This document shows, piece after piece, positions 35,316 through 42,815 of a stretch of DNA of 62,152 nucleotides. The stretch covers positions 1 through 62,152 of the forward strand of contig NZ_AWFF01000037.1 of assembly GCF_000682755.1 (NCBI RefSeq), read 5' to 3'. Each line of letters begins with the position of its first letter. The first letter of the stretch is position 1. The notes below the pieces were generated by a model that did no database searches, was not told the DNA's origin, and was given only the letters and a program-made list of their open reading frames with translations. This stretch comes from Hyphomonas beringensis. GTDB taxonomy: Bacteria; Pseudomonadota; Alphaproteobacteria; Caulobacterales; Hyphomonadaceae. The position numbers and the translations under genes were made by a program.

Positions 35316-36385
35316 GATGCCACCTCGAACGGCTCAAGCCCTGCCAGGCGCATTGTATGTTTGCTCGGTGCCGGAATACGCGGCTTCACGCCCTCCACGG
35401 CCTTTGCGATGGCCGCGATATGCTCCGGCGTGGTGCCACAGCACCCGCCCAGAATGTTCACCAGGCCGTCCTTTGCCCAGCCACCGACGGAGCCGGACGT
35501 CTGTTCCGGTTCCTCATCATACTGGCCCATCTCATTCGGCAGGCCGGCATTCGGATAGGCCGCGACCAGCGTGTCTGCCACGCGCGACAGTGCCGCGATG
35601 TGCGGCCGCATCAAATCCGCGCCGAGCGCACAGTTGAAGCCAATCGCGAAGGGCTTCGCGTGACGCACGGAATTCCAGAACGCCTCGACCGTCTGGCCAG
35701 ACAGCGTGCGGCCTGACCGGTCCGTAATCGTGCCGGAAATCCAGATCGGCAACTTGTCCATGCCCTCTTCTTCCAGATCCATGATCGCCTTGATACAGGC
35801 CTTGCAGTTCAGCGTGTCGGTGATCGTCTCGATCAGATAGAGGTCCACGCCGCCTTCATTCAGCGCACGGATCTGCTGGCGATACGCCTCATACACCTCA
35901 TCAAAGGTGACAGAGCGCGCGCCCGGATCGTTCACATCGGACGACATGGACAGCATCTTGTTCAGCGGCCCGATGGAGCCGGCGAGGAAGCGCGGCTTGT
36001 GCGGTTCCTTTTCGGTCCATGCATCTGCCGCTGCCCGGCCCAGCTTCGCGCCTTCCAGATTGATATCCCAGACCGATTGCGGGTCCAGCTTGTAGTCATC
36101 CTGCGCAATGACGGTGGCGGAGAACGTGTTCGTCTCCGAAATGTCCGCACCCGCACCATAATAGGCATTGTGAAGGTCCGTCACGATGTCTGGCCGCGTG
36201 ATGCAGAGAATGTCATTATTCCCCTTCATCTGGCCGGGATATTCAGCCTCCCCAAAGCGGTCGCCGCGATAGTCAGCCTCCTCAAGCCCCCGGCGCTGGA
36301 TCATCACGCCCCATGAGCCATCGAGAATGAGAATGCGTTCCTTTGCAGCCGCCTTCAGCGCTGCAATACGGTCCTGTCTATTCAT
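35312..36385 (-). CDS. Methionine synthase, small half: homocysteine S-methyltransferase domain
   Basis: 357 residues, equal to the first module of a full-length MetH. The barrel begins ILILDGSWGVMIQRRGL, continues with DIVTDLHNAYYGAGADISETNTFSAT, and supplies the zinc ligands from FNCALGADLM and GGCCGTTPE (Cys315 and Cys316). It binds and activates homocysteine and accepts the methyl group from the cobalamin-bearing chain encoded three genes later. It follows the VOC gene by 3 bp and overlaps the GGCT-like gene. That two genes lie between the two halves of one enzyme suggests stable assembly in trans rather than a recent break. Confidence 0.93.
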   Translation of the reverse strand: MNRQDRIAALKAAAKERILILDGSWGVMIQRRGLEEADYRGDRFGEAEYPGQMKGNNDILCITRPDIVTDLHNAYYGAGADISETNTFSATVIAQDDYKLDPQSVWDINLEGAKLGRAAADAWTEKEPHKPRFLAGSIGPLNKMLSMSSDVNDPGARSVTFDEVYEAYRQQIRALNEGGVDLYLIETITDTLNCKACIKAIMDLEEEGMDKLPIWISGTITDRSGRTLSGQTVEAFWNSVRHAKPFAIGFNCALGADLMRPHIAALSRVADTLVAAYPNAGLPNEMGQYDEEPEQTSGSVGGWAKDGLVNILGGCCGTTPEHIAAIAKAVEGVKPRIPAPSKHTMRLAGLEPFEVAS

Positions 36386-36388
36386 CGT

Positions 36389-36817
36389 CTAAAGCTCCAT
36401 TGATCCGTCGTCGCGCAAAGGCGCATACGGGTTGTAGACCACTTCCCAGAGGTGGCCGTCCGGGTCGGCAAAATAGCCGGAATAGCCACCCCAGAAGACT
36501 TTCTCGGCGGCCTTTACCAGCGTTCCGCCAGCTGCCACTGCGCGGTCAATCGCTGCGTCGACAGAGGCCTCGTCAGCCTGATTCCAGGCCAATGTCACGG
36601 CGCGAAAGCCGACGCCACCTGCCGGCACACCGGCATCCTCTGCCAGAGGGTCCCTTCCGAACAGGCTGAGGGCAACGCCCCCCATGTCAAAGAAGACAAC
36701 AGCCTCCTGAGAAGCCTCGGCCCGCTTCAGGCCCAGCGCCTCGTAATAAGATGCAGACGCCTGCACATCTGCCACGCCGAGCGTGACCAGCGTGATATGG
36801 ATCGAATTGTCTGCCAT
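36389..36817 (-). CDS. VOC/glyoxalase-family protein
   Basis: 142 residues from the ATG at 36817, which lies 2 nt after the metF stop; a longer reading to 36865 would overlap metF. Two beta-alpha-beta-beta-beta modules are visible: ITLVTLGVADVQASASYYEALGLKRAE ... VVFFDMGGVALSLFG, and FRAVTLAWNQ ... GYFADPDGHLWEVVYNP. The final DPDGHLWEV is the classical end of vicinal-oxygen-chelate proteins with a metal-binding Glu. Members include lyases, dioxygenases and resistance proteins, and the reaction cannot be told here. It is tightly packed between metF and the homocysteine methyltransferase gene, so it is expressed with them. Confidence 0.85.
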   Translation of the reverse strand: MADNSIHITLVTLGVADVQASASYYEALGLKRAEASQEAVVFFDMGGVALSLFGRDPLAEDAGVPAGGVGFRAVTLAWNQADEASVDAAIDRAVAAGGTLVKAAEKVFWGGYSGYFADPDGHLWEVVYNPYAPLRDDGSMEL

Positions 36818-36819
36818 GG

Positions 36820-37728
36820 TCAGGCTGCCTTTGCGGAATTGGGTTTCAGGCCCAGCAGGCGGCATGTGGACAGCGCCAGCCCGGCCCGGTTCAGCGTATA
36901 GAAGTGGAAATTACGCACGCCTTCATCCGACAACTGACGGCAGAGATCGGCCGCGACATTTGCCGTGACCAACTCCCGCGTCTCTTCATCCTCATCCAGG
37001 CCATCATATAGCTCATGCAGCCAGTCCGGCAGGCTGGAGCCGCATAGCTTGGCAATGCGCTTCAGGCCTTTGAAGTTTGGCTGCAGCATGATGCCCGGCA
37101 CGATCGGCATGATCACACCGCCCGCACGCGCCTTCTCCAGGAAGTTCAGATAGATTTGGGGCTCAAAGAAAAACTGCGTGATCGCCCGGTCTGCGCCGGC
37201 ATCCTGTTTGGCTTTCAGGAAAGCAATCTCGGCGTCCCAGCCCTGGCTTTCCGGGTGGAGTTCCGGATAACAGGAAACGGAAATTTCAAAACAGCGGCCC
37301 AGCTCCGGACGGTGTTCGCGAATGCCCTGGATCAGATCAATCGAATCCTGGAAGCCGCCCGGGTATTGCTCGAACTTTTCGCCCATGCCGGCTGGCGGGT
37401 CCCCGCGCAGGGCAACAATGTGCTTCACGCCGGCATCCCAATAGTCTTCAGCAACAGAGAGGACTTCCTCCTTGGTCGCCCCAACACAGGTCAAATGGCC
37501 TGCGGGGCGAAGACTGGTCTCCTGAGCGATCCGGCGCACGGTATCATGCGTCCGCTCCCGCGTAGAGCCACCGGCCCCATAGGTGACAGAAACGAAGTCC
37601 GGAGCCATGGGCTGCAGGCGCTCAACAGTTTCCCACAGGCGGTTGGCCATGGCCTCACTCTTGGGCGGGAAGAATTCAAAGGAAACGTTCGGCGCTTCCC
37701 CTTTAGCGGTAGATGACAGCGGGCTCAT
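36820..37728 (-). CDS. metF: Methylenetetrahydrofolate reductase
   Basis: 302 residues from the ATG at 37728; this start gives a 4-bp ATGA overlap with the preceding gene and has GGAG 8 nt upstream, while a reading from 37770 runs into that gene. FAD-containing TIM barrel that reduces 5,10-methylenetetrahydrofolate to 5-methyltetrahydrofolate, the methyl donor used by the methionine synthase encoded in the same operon. Family blocks: VSFEFFPPKSEAM, FVSVTYGAGGSTRERT, HIVALRGDPP, GADRAITQFFFEPQIYLNFLEKAR and GVRNFHFYTLNRA. Length and motifs are normal for bacterial MetF. Confidence 0.95.
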   Translation of the reverse strand: MSPLSSTAKGEAPNVSFEFFPPKSEAMANRLWETVERLQPMAPDFVSVTYGAGGSTRERTHDTVRRIAQETSLRPAGHLTCVGATKEEVLSVAEDYWDAGVKHIVALRGDPPAGMGEKFEQYPGGFQDSIDLIQGIREHRPELGRCFEISVSCYPELHPESQGWDAEIAFLKAKQDAGADRAITQFFFEPQIYLNFLEKARAGGVIMPIVPGIMLQPNFKGLKRIAKLCGSSLPDWLHELYDGLDEDEETRELVTANVAADLCRQLSDEGVRNFHFYTLNRAGLALSTCRLLGLKPNSAKAA

Positions 37729-38702
37729 GCAGCATTCTCCACGGAAGTGGCCAGTTTTACGGCTTTCCATATATTCACGGTAAGGCCTTCCTCCTCGCCA
37801 GAAGGCGGCGCGAAGGAAAGCGGGGGATCAATCGCCAGGCCGGAATCACTGGCCCAGGCCGACATCGCTTCATGCGACATGCCCAGACGGTGATGGCCAT
37901 GTTCGGCGCGCAGGAATTCAAGGTCATGGGGCGCAAAATCCACGATCAGCAGTTTCCCACCGGGCTTCAGTACACGGCCTGCCTCGGCAATCGCGCGATT
38001 CGGGGCGTCCATATAGTGCAGCACCTGATGGATGATCACGAGGTCTGCGCTCGCTGTCTCGAAGGGAACAGAGGTGACATTGCCCTGGCGCACACGTGCG
38101 GTCTCGACGCCGTCACGCTCCAGATTGGCGCGGGCGACGGTCAGCATGTGGTGGCTGAGATCAATGCCTTCAGCCTCCTCCGCCAGAGGCGCAAACAGGC
38201 TGAGCATCCGGCCCGTGCCGGTGCCGAAATCCAGCATGTGTGCGAACGGGCCCGGTCCGGCCAGTTCCAGCAGCGCCTTTTCAATGGCCTCGCTTGGCGA
38301 GTGCATTGAGCGCAACCGGTCCCAATTCTCTGCCATGGACGAGAAATAAGCCTCAGCCGAGGTGGCGCGCGCAGCACTGACCTCTTCCAGGCGCTCGGCA
38401 TCCTTTGAGAGCTCCACATCGTCTTCCGAAAGCTGTGAGAAGAGCGAATCAAGGAAGGTTTTGCCCATGCCCTGCGTTGCGTATCGGTAAAAAACAAAGG
38501 AGCCTTCGGGTAATCTTTCGACCAGACCGGCAGCTGTCAGCGCCTTCAAATGGTGCGACAAGCGGGGCTGACTTTGCTCCAGAAGCTGTACCAATTCCCC
38601 GACAGAAAGGTCTCTCTGGCGCAATAAAGCCAGTATTCTCAGACGCGTAGGTTCGCCTGCCGCGCGAAGACAGTCTATCAAAGGGAAAAGCCGAGAACTC
38701 AT
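37725..38702 (-). CDS. ArsR-family regulator fused to a SAM-dependent methyltransferase domain (SahR-like)
   Basis: 325 residues. The first ~95 are a winged helix of the ArsR type: LRAAGEPTRLRILALLRQRDLSVGELVQLLEQSQPRLSHHLKAL then a wing (ERLPEGSFVFYRY). The remainder is a class I methyltransferase fold with motif I MLDFGTGTGRML near residue 160, acidic EGIDLS and VLHYMDAPNRAIAEAGRVLKPGG. In this arrangement in front of metF, such proteins are thought to sense S-adenosylhomocysteine or SAM and control methionine genes. It is the first gene of a seven-gene operon down to metH and has a perfect palindrome 7 bp before its ATG, consistent with autoregulation. Whether the second domain still methylates anything is unknown. 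Confidence 0.88.
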   Translation of the reverse strand: MSSRLFPLIDCLRAAGEPTRLRILALLRQRDLSVGELVQLLEQSQPRLSHHLKALTAAGLVERLPEGSFVFYRYATQGMGKTFLDSLFSQLSEDDVELSKDAERLEEVSAARATSAEAYFSSMAENWDRLRSMHSPSEAIEKALLELAGPGPFAHMLDFGTGTGRMLSLFAPLAEEAEGIDLSHHMLTVARANLERDGVETARVRQGNVTSVPFETASADLVIIHQVLHYMDAPNRAIAEAGRVLKPGGKLLIVDFAPHDLEFLRAEHGHHRLGMSHEAMSAWASDSGLAIDPPLSFAPPSGEEEGLTVNIWKAVKLATSVENAA

Positions 38703-38708
38703 TTAATG

Positions 38709-38728
38709 ATATAAACATTGATTTATAT
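38709..38728. promoter_or_regulatory. Palindromic operator candidate of the methionine operon
   Basis: ATATAAA (38709-38715), 6-nt spacer, TTTATAT (38722-38728): a perfect inverted repeat starting 7 bp before the ATG of the ArsR-methyltransferase gene. Position and form suit an ArsR/SahR-type dimer, so it is the likely autoregulatory site. Confidence 0.6.
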
Positions 38729-38752
38729 GTTCTGGCAACAGCAGTTTGCATA

Positions 38753-38768
38753 TGTAATTTTAATTACA
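38753..38768. promoter_or_regulatory. Second palindrome in the metF/mlaA divergent region
   Basis: TGTAATT-TT-AATTACA is a perfect 16-bp palindrome, 44 bp centre-to-centre further from the regulator gene than the ATATAAA site and 74 bp before mlaA. It may be a second operator or simply AT-rich promoter sequence. Confidence 0.4.
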
Positions 38769-38841
38769 CATTAGAAAATTAAGTGTTGAAGGTGATACTC
38801 AAAGCAACCATTTAGCGATTTCCACCAGCGGGGTTAACGAT

Positions 38842-39597
38842 ATGTCCAAGCGGATTCTAGCATGCGCCATGGTTGCCGGTCTCACCGCCTGCGCCTCTAC
38901 ACAGACTGCAGAAACAGGTGTGGTGAATGACCCCTATGAAGGGTTCAATCGCCAGATGTTCGCCTTCAACAATGAAGTCGACAAATACGCTTTGGGCCCC
39001 GCAGCAAGCGCGTATGAAACCGTGACGCCAAGATTTGCGCGTGATCGTGTGGGCGATTTCCTCCAGAATCTGAAGTCCCCCGTCATCTTCGTGAATGATT
39101 TGCTGCAAGGCGAAGGCGACCGTGCGAGCACCACGCTGGGCCGCTTCATGGTCAACACAACCTTCGGCATTGCCGGCCTCTGGGACGTCGCCGGCTATAA
39201 TGGCATCGAAGGCCATAGTGAGGATTTCGGACAGACGCTGGCCGTCTGGGGGGTCGATAGCGGCCCTTACCTCGTCATGCCGCTGTTAGGGCCTACCACA
39301 CCGCGTGACCTGTTCGGCAGCGGCGTGGACCGGGCAATGGATCCCCTCACATGGACCGAGTTCGCCGATAACCCGGACCTGGATGACCATATCGCCATCG
39401 GACGCGGCGTTCTTGGCGGTCTGAATGCCCGTGTTGCCCTGGACGATCAGATCGAACAATTGAACGCCCAGCCCGAACCTTATGTCGCGCTTCGTCGCAT
39501 CTATTCATCTCAGCGTCAGGCGGAAATCCGTAATGGTCGTCTGAATGAGGCAGAAGCGTACGAAGATCTCCCTGATTTTGACGAATATGAAGACTAA
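38842..39597 (+). CDS. mlaA: MlaA/VacJ outer-membrane lipoprotein
   Basis: 251 residues. Lipoprotein signal with lipobox LTACAS (MSKRILACAMVAGLTAC), then the MlaA core: DPYEGFNRQMFAFNNEVDKYALGPAASAYETV, LGRFMVNTTFGIAGLWDVA and FGQTLAVWGVDSGPYLVMPLLGPTTPRDLFGSGVD, the family's most conserved block. MlaA sits in the outer membrane and removes phospholipids from its outer leaflet, handing them to the periplasmic carrier MlaC. The acidic C-terminal tail (DLPDFDEYED) is common in alphaproteobacteria. The mlaC gene follows by 33 bp and the pair ends at a strong terminator. The inner-membrane MlaFEDB genes are not in the window. Confidence 0.93.
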   Translation: MSKRILACAMVAGLTACASTQTAETGVVNDPYEGFNRQMFAFNNEVDKYALGPAASAYETVTPRFARDRVGDFLQNLKSPVIFVNDLLQGEGDRASTTLGRFMVNTTFGIAGLWDVAGYNGIEGHSEDFGQTLAVWGVDSGPYLVMPLLGPTTPRDLFGSGVDRAMDPLTWTEFADNPDLDDHIAIGRGVLGGLNARVALDDQIEQLNAQPEPYVALRRIYSSQRQAEIRNGRLNEAEAYEDLPDFDEYED

Positions 39598-39630
39598 CTC
39601 TGGCATCAGCCCAGATACAGGAGCAATGAA

Positions 39631-40260
39631 GTGACTCACCTATTCCGACACCTCGCTGTGGCCGGCGCGGTGGTGATGATGACCGTGCCGTCCGCCTTTG
39701 CGGATGCCAAAACCGAAGCTTACGTCCAGAAGAATGCCAGTGAAGTGCTGGCATCACTGAACGATCCGTCGCTAAACGCTGAAGAGCGGACGGAGAAGTT
39801 CAACGCCTATATGGACGAATTCACCGACATGACGGCGGTGTCGAACTTTGCCATCGGCAAATATGCCCGTCGTTTCACCGATGACGAGTTGGCTCGCTAT
39901 CGCAAGGTTTTCCGCGAATACGCCCTGGCCGTGTATGAAAACGAACTCGACGACTATCGCGGCGAAGCCGTGGTCGTGAAGGATTCTGTAGACCGCTCCC
40001 CTACTGATTCCATTGTGAATACCGTGATCAAGCGTCAGGACGGCAAGGACATGGATGTCCGTTGGCGCGTTCTGACCCGTGACGGCAAGTATCAGGTCGT
40101 CGATGTGGCCCTGAACCTGGATGGCAATCTGATCTGGCTGGCCATTGAACAGCGCGCCCAGTTCCTGGCCCTGCTGGACCGTACGAATGGATCTGCCGAT
40201 GCGCTGATCAACAAGATCCAAAGCATGACGGATAATCTGGACAACGAGAAGCGCAAATAA
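39631..40260 (+). CDS. mlaC: MlaC-family periplasmic phospholipid carrier
   Basis: 209 residues from a GTG at 39631, supported by AGGAG 7 nt upstream; no ATG in frame fits. A signal peptide (LFRHLAVAGAVVMMTVPSAFA) precedes the MlaC fold: FTDMTAVSNFAIGKYARRFTDDELARYRKVFREYA is the usual block, and VRWRVLTRDGKYQVVDVALNLDGNLIWLAIEQRAQF the second. It shuttles lipids between MlaA in the outer membrane and the MlaFEDB complex in the inner membrane. Co-transcribed with mlaA. The C-terminus (NLDNEKRK) runs into the terminator region 26 bp later. Confidence 0.92.
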   Translation: MTHLFRHLAVAGAVVMMTVPSAFADAKTEAYVQKNASEVLASLNDPSLNAEERTEKFNAYMDEFTDMTAVSNFAIGKYARRFTDDELARYRKVFREYALAVYENELDDYRGEAVVVKDSVDRSPTDSIVNTVIKRQDGKDMDVRWRVLTRDGKYQVVDVALNLDGNLIWLAIEQRAQFLALLDRTNGSADALINKIQSMTDNLDNEKRK

Positions 40261-40286
40261 ACGGCCGCTCCTGACCCAGAAAAACA

Positions 40287-40314
40287 GCGCCCCCGGATGC
40301 AGATCCGGGGGCGC
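40287..40314. terminator. Strong bidirectional intrinsic terminator
   Basis: GCGCCCCCGGAT (40287-40298) and ATCCGGGGGCGC (40303-40314) form a perfect 12-bp GC-rich stem with a 4-nt loop. TTTGGTTT follows on the plus strand and TGTTTTTC on the minus strand, so it can end both mlaA-mlaC and the convergent abgT-like gene. Confidence 0.85.
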
Positions 40315-40320
40315 TTTGGT

Positions 40321-41922
40321 TTATGGGGTAGCGATTTCCTGCAGCTCGATATGCACCGGCGCGCCCGGCCCAAGCGGGAGAGCCAGGAAAATCCAGAGCA
40401 TCATCAAGGCGACACCGCTAATCAGCATCCACAGCGAATAGGGAATCATCATCGCCGTCAGGCTGCCAAGGCCGAAATCCTTCTGCCAGCGCTGGGCGAA
40501 AACCAGGATCAGCGGAAAGTAGACCATGAGCGGGGTGATGATATTTGTCGCGCCATCGCCCACACGATAGGCCGCCGTGGCGCCTTCCGGACTGACGCCC
40601 AGCAGCATCAGCATCGGGACAAGCACCGGCGCCAGAAGCGCCCATTTCGCACTGGCCGACCCGACAAACAGATTGAGCAAGCCCGTAAGCAGCACCATCA
40701 GGCCGAGCACGATGGGTAATGGCAATCCACTATTCTGGATCGCGTCAGCGCCATGGACGGCAGAAATCAGCCCCAGATTGGACCAGCCAAACATGGCGAC
40801 GAAGTGCGCCGCAGCGAAGGCGAGCACGAGGTAATAGCCCAGATCCTTCATGGACTCGGTCATCATGTTCACAAGGTCGCGGTGATTATTGACCGTCTTG
40901 GCTGCGGCGCCATAGGCCCAGCCTGCCGCAAGGAACAGGACGAAAAAGGCAGCCACGAGCGACCGGAAGAACGGCCCGGCCTTCTGGTACCAGGGATTGC
41001 CTTCGGTACCCGGCCCATCCGCCAGCAAGGGCGTGCCCGGACCGAACGTCATCAGCGCCCACAGGGCACAGACCCCCAACAAGGCAAGGCCGGCATTACG
41101 CAGGCCCTTGCGCTGATCGTCTGTCAGCGGTTTGTCTTCATCGCCAGCCTGAACGGCGGCTCCTGGAAAGGGCGTCCACTTGCCGAGGCGCGGCTCGATG
41201 ATCCTGTCCGTCACATACCAGATCACGGGCAGATAGATGGCCAGCAACGCGATGATGAAGAAAGTATTGCCCGCAATATTCATGGTCCAGCCGGCATCAA
41301 TACCGCTGGCCTCATAGGCAGACTCCGTAATGCCGAAGAGAAGCGCATCAAGCTGGCCCGGCGAGATATTGGCCGAGAAGCCCCCAGACACGCCCGCAAA
41401 GGCCGCGGCAATGCCAGCCAGCGGATGACGGCCCGCCGAGGCGAACAGGATACCTGCCAGCGGGATCATCACCACATAGCCCGCATCAGCAGCATGGTTT
41501 GACAGCATAGCCACAAGGGCAACCAGCGGCGTCAGCAAGGCTTTCGGGGCCCCGCGCACGGCCGCGCGAATGGCACTGGAGAACAGGCCCGAGCGTTCTG
41601 CGACGCCCGCGCCCAGCATCACGACCAGAACATAACCGAGCGGATGGAAGTGCGTGAATGTGGCCGGCATATCGACCCACAGCCGCTGGATGTTCTGCGG
41701 CGAGAACAGGCTTTGCGATTCAATCTGCAGCGGCACGCCCTGATCTGTCACCTGGGTCGGGTGGAAGGCCGACACCCCGGCCCAGGCACAAATCTGGGAG
41801 ACGACCATCAAGCCGAGGATTAGGTAAAAGAACAGGAAAACCGGGTCTGGCAGGCGATTTCCGGTGCGCTCAACAAAGCCCAGAAAGCCCTTCTGCGTCG
41901 TGGCGGGTGGTTGGTCCGTCAT
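40321..41922 (-). CDS. AbgT-family transporter
   Basis: 533 residues with about 11 membrane segments. Diagnostic blocks: RLPDPVFLFFYLILGLM at the start, MLSNHAADAGYVVMIPLAGILF, GGFSANISPGQLDALLFGITE, LNLFVGSASAKWALLAPVLVPMLMLLG and YRVGDGATNIITPLMVYFPLIL, all as in AbgT. The family was first known for importing p-aminobenzoyl-glutamate; structural work on YdaH and MtrF showed some members export sulfonamides by proton antiport. No AbgA/AbgB peptidase gene is adjacent, so import for folate salvage is not especially favoured. Convergent with mlaC over a shared terminator. Confidence 0.93.
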   Translation of the reverse strand: MTDQPPATTQKGFLGFVERTGNRLPDPVFLFFYLILGLMVVSQICAWAGVSAFHPTQVTDQGVPLQIESQSLFSPQNIQRLWVDMPATFTHFHPLGYVLVVMLGAGVAERSGLFSSAIRAAVRGAPKALLTPLVALVAMLSNHAADAGYVVMIPLAGILFASAGRHPLAGIAAAFAGVSGGFSANISPGQLDALLFGITESAYEASGIDAGWTMNIAGNTFFIIALLAIYLPVIWYVTDRIIEPRLGKWTPFPGAAVQAGDEDKPLTDDQRKGLRNAGLALLGVCALWALMTFGPGTPLLADGPGTEGNPWYQKAGPFFRSLVAAFFVLFLAAGWAYGAAAKTVNNHRDLVNMMTESMKDLGYYLVLAFAAAHFVAMFGWSNLGLISAVHGADAIQNSGLPLPIVLGLMVLLTGLLNLFVGSASAKWALLAPVLVPMLMLLGVSPEGATAAYRVGDGATNIITPLMVYFPLILVFAQRWQKDFGLGSLTAMMIPYSLWMLISGVALMMLWIFLALPLGPGAPVHIELQEIATP

Positions 41923-42198
41923 GATCTCCCCTGAATTCAGAATTTGCTGCCCGGCGGCCAGATATCCGGCTCTGCGCTTTGGATTCTCTCACCAGGCAAA
42001 CAATGATTAGGGCATGACAGGTTGAAATTTACAAGACTGACTTACGAACCCGTTCGCGAAGTCTGATCAGCAATATCAGGCGCACAGAGACATGCGGGAC
42101 GTTAAGTGGCCGGACATGTTCACTTCGGCCAGCAGTTTTGCCCGGCATGGCGAGGGCCATCCGGTTGAGGGAGCTGGGTTCTGGTTGCAAGTTCCGTA

Positions 42199-42567
42199 TC
42201 AGGACGTGTCGATAGCGGGCGCAGAGTGAACGACACGCAAGTCTGCGAGATCAGACTGCAGGACATCCGCGAGCGCGCTCAAGATGTACGATTGCGCATC
42301 CTCTGCCAACTCGGCCGGCATATCGCTGCCCAGCGCCGGGCGTTCCCATGCGGGAACAGCAGGCGCCTCGTATTTATAAAGGGTCTTTGGTTTTGGCCGG
42401 TCGGACGCGTATTTCAAATGGACGGAGCCGTAGCGTGTGATGCGCAACAGGAAGTGCTGCCCGGTCTCTTTCTGATATTTCGCGATGGCCCAAAGCTGCA
42501 GCCAAAGCCACGGCCAGAAGACCGGGTGGACATAGGCAAAAGCCGGGGCAAAGCGCGGATCAGTCAT
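42199..42567 (-). CDS. Hypothetical small aromatic-rich protein
   Basis: 122 residues from the ATG at 42567; a reading from 42582 has a poorer context. The N-terminal third is rich in aromatic residues (FAYVHPVFWPWLWLQLWAIAKYQ) and could dip into the membrane, but it lacks a clear full-length helix. Then ITRYGSVHLKYASDRPKPK and a Pro-rich segment (EAPAVPAWERPALGSDMPAELAED). No known family is recognised; the pattern suggests a conserved hypothetical of Hyphomonadaceae. It stands alone, with an inverted repeat directly upstream of its start. The codon use looks like that of neighbouring genes, so it is probably real. Confidence 0.6.
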   Translation of the reverse strand: MTDPRFAPAFAYVHPVFWPWLWLQLWAIAKYQKETGQHFLLRITRYGSVHLKYASDRPKPKTLYKYEAPAVPAWERPALGSDMPAELAEDAQSYILSALADVLQSDLADLRVVHSAPAIDTS

Positions 42568-42589
42568 GTTCCCAATATACACCGGGAAC
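42568..42589. promoter_or_regulatory. Inverted repeat directly before the hypothetical gene
   Basis: GTTCCC (42568-42573), 10-nt spacer, GGGAAC (42584-42589): half-sites about one and a half helical turns apart, touching the ATG of the minus-strand gene at 42567. It could be an operator or a hairpin hiding the ribosome site. Confidence 0.35.
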
Positions 42590-42815
42590 GGAGGGTGTCG
42601 GACAAGTTTATTTTCGCGTCAATGTTTGCTGCAGATTGGGGCGGATTTTTTGTGGGATAAGTGGCCATTCGCGTCATCCCGGAATTTACGAAGCATACGA
42701 CTTCGCTCAGGATAGGTTGGTATCTGGGGCGCTCTTGCTGAAACATATACCGGGCTTTGGGAACTGATGCGGTCAAGCTAGGTTGTTAGGCCAGAACCCC
42801 GGGGAGGCTGACTGT

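Noticed and set aside
31482-36385. metH broken by a frameshift or insertion
   Set aside because: Both halves end at domain borders, have their own starts and are linked by tight overlaps, as is usual in related bacteria. It is a natural split.
38760-38774. CtrA site before mlaA (TTAA-N7-TTAG)
   Set aside because: One fixed base is wrong and the region is AT-rich, so a chance match is likely.
27087-38841. Cobalamin or SAM riboswitch near cobT-like, metF or metH genes
   Set aside because: No B12-box-like or SAM-riboswitch-like conserved core was found in any leader; the palindrome suggests protein control instead.
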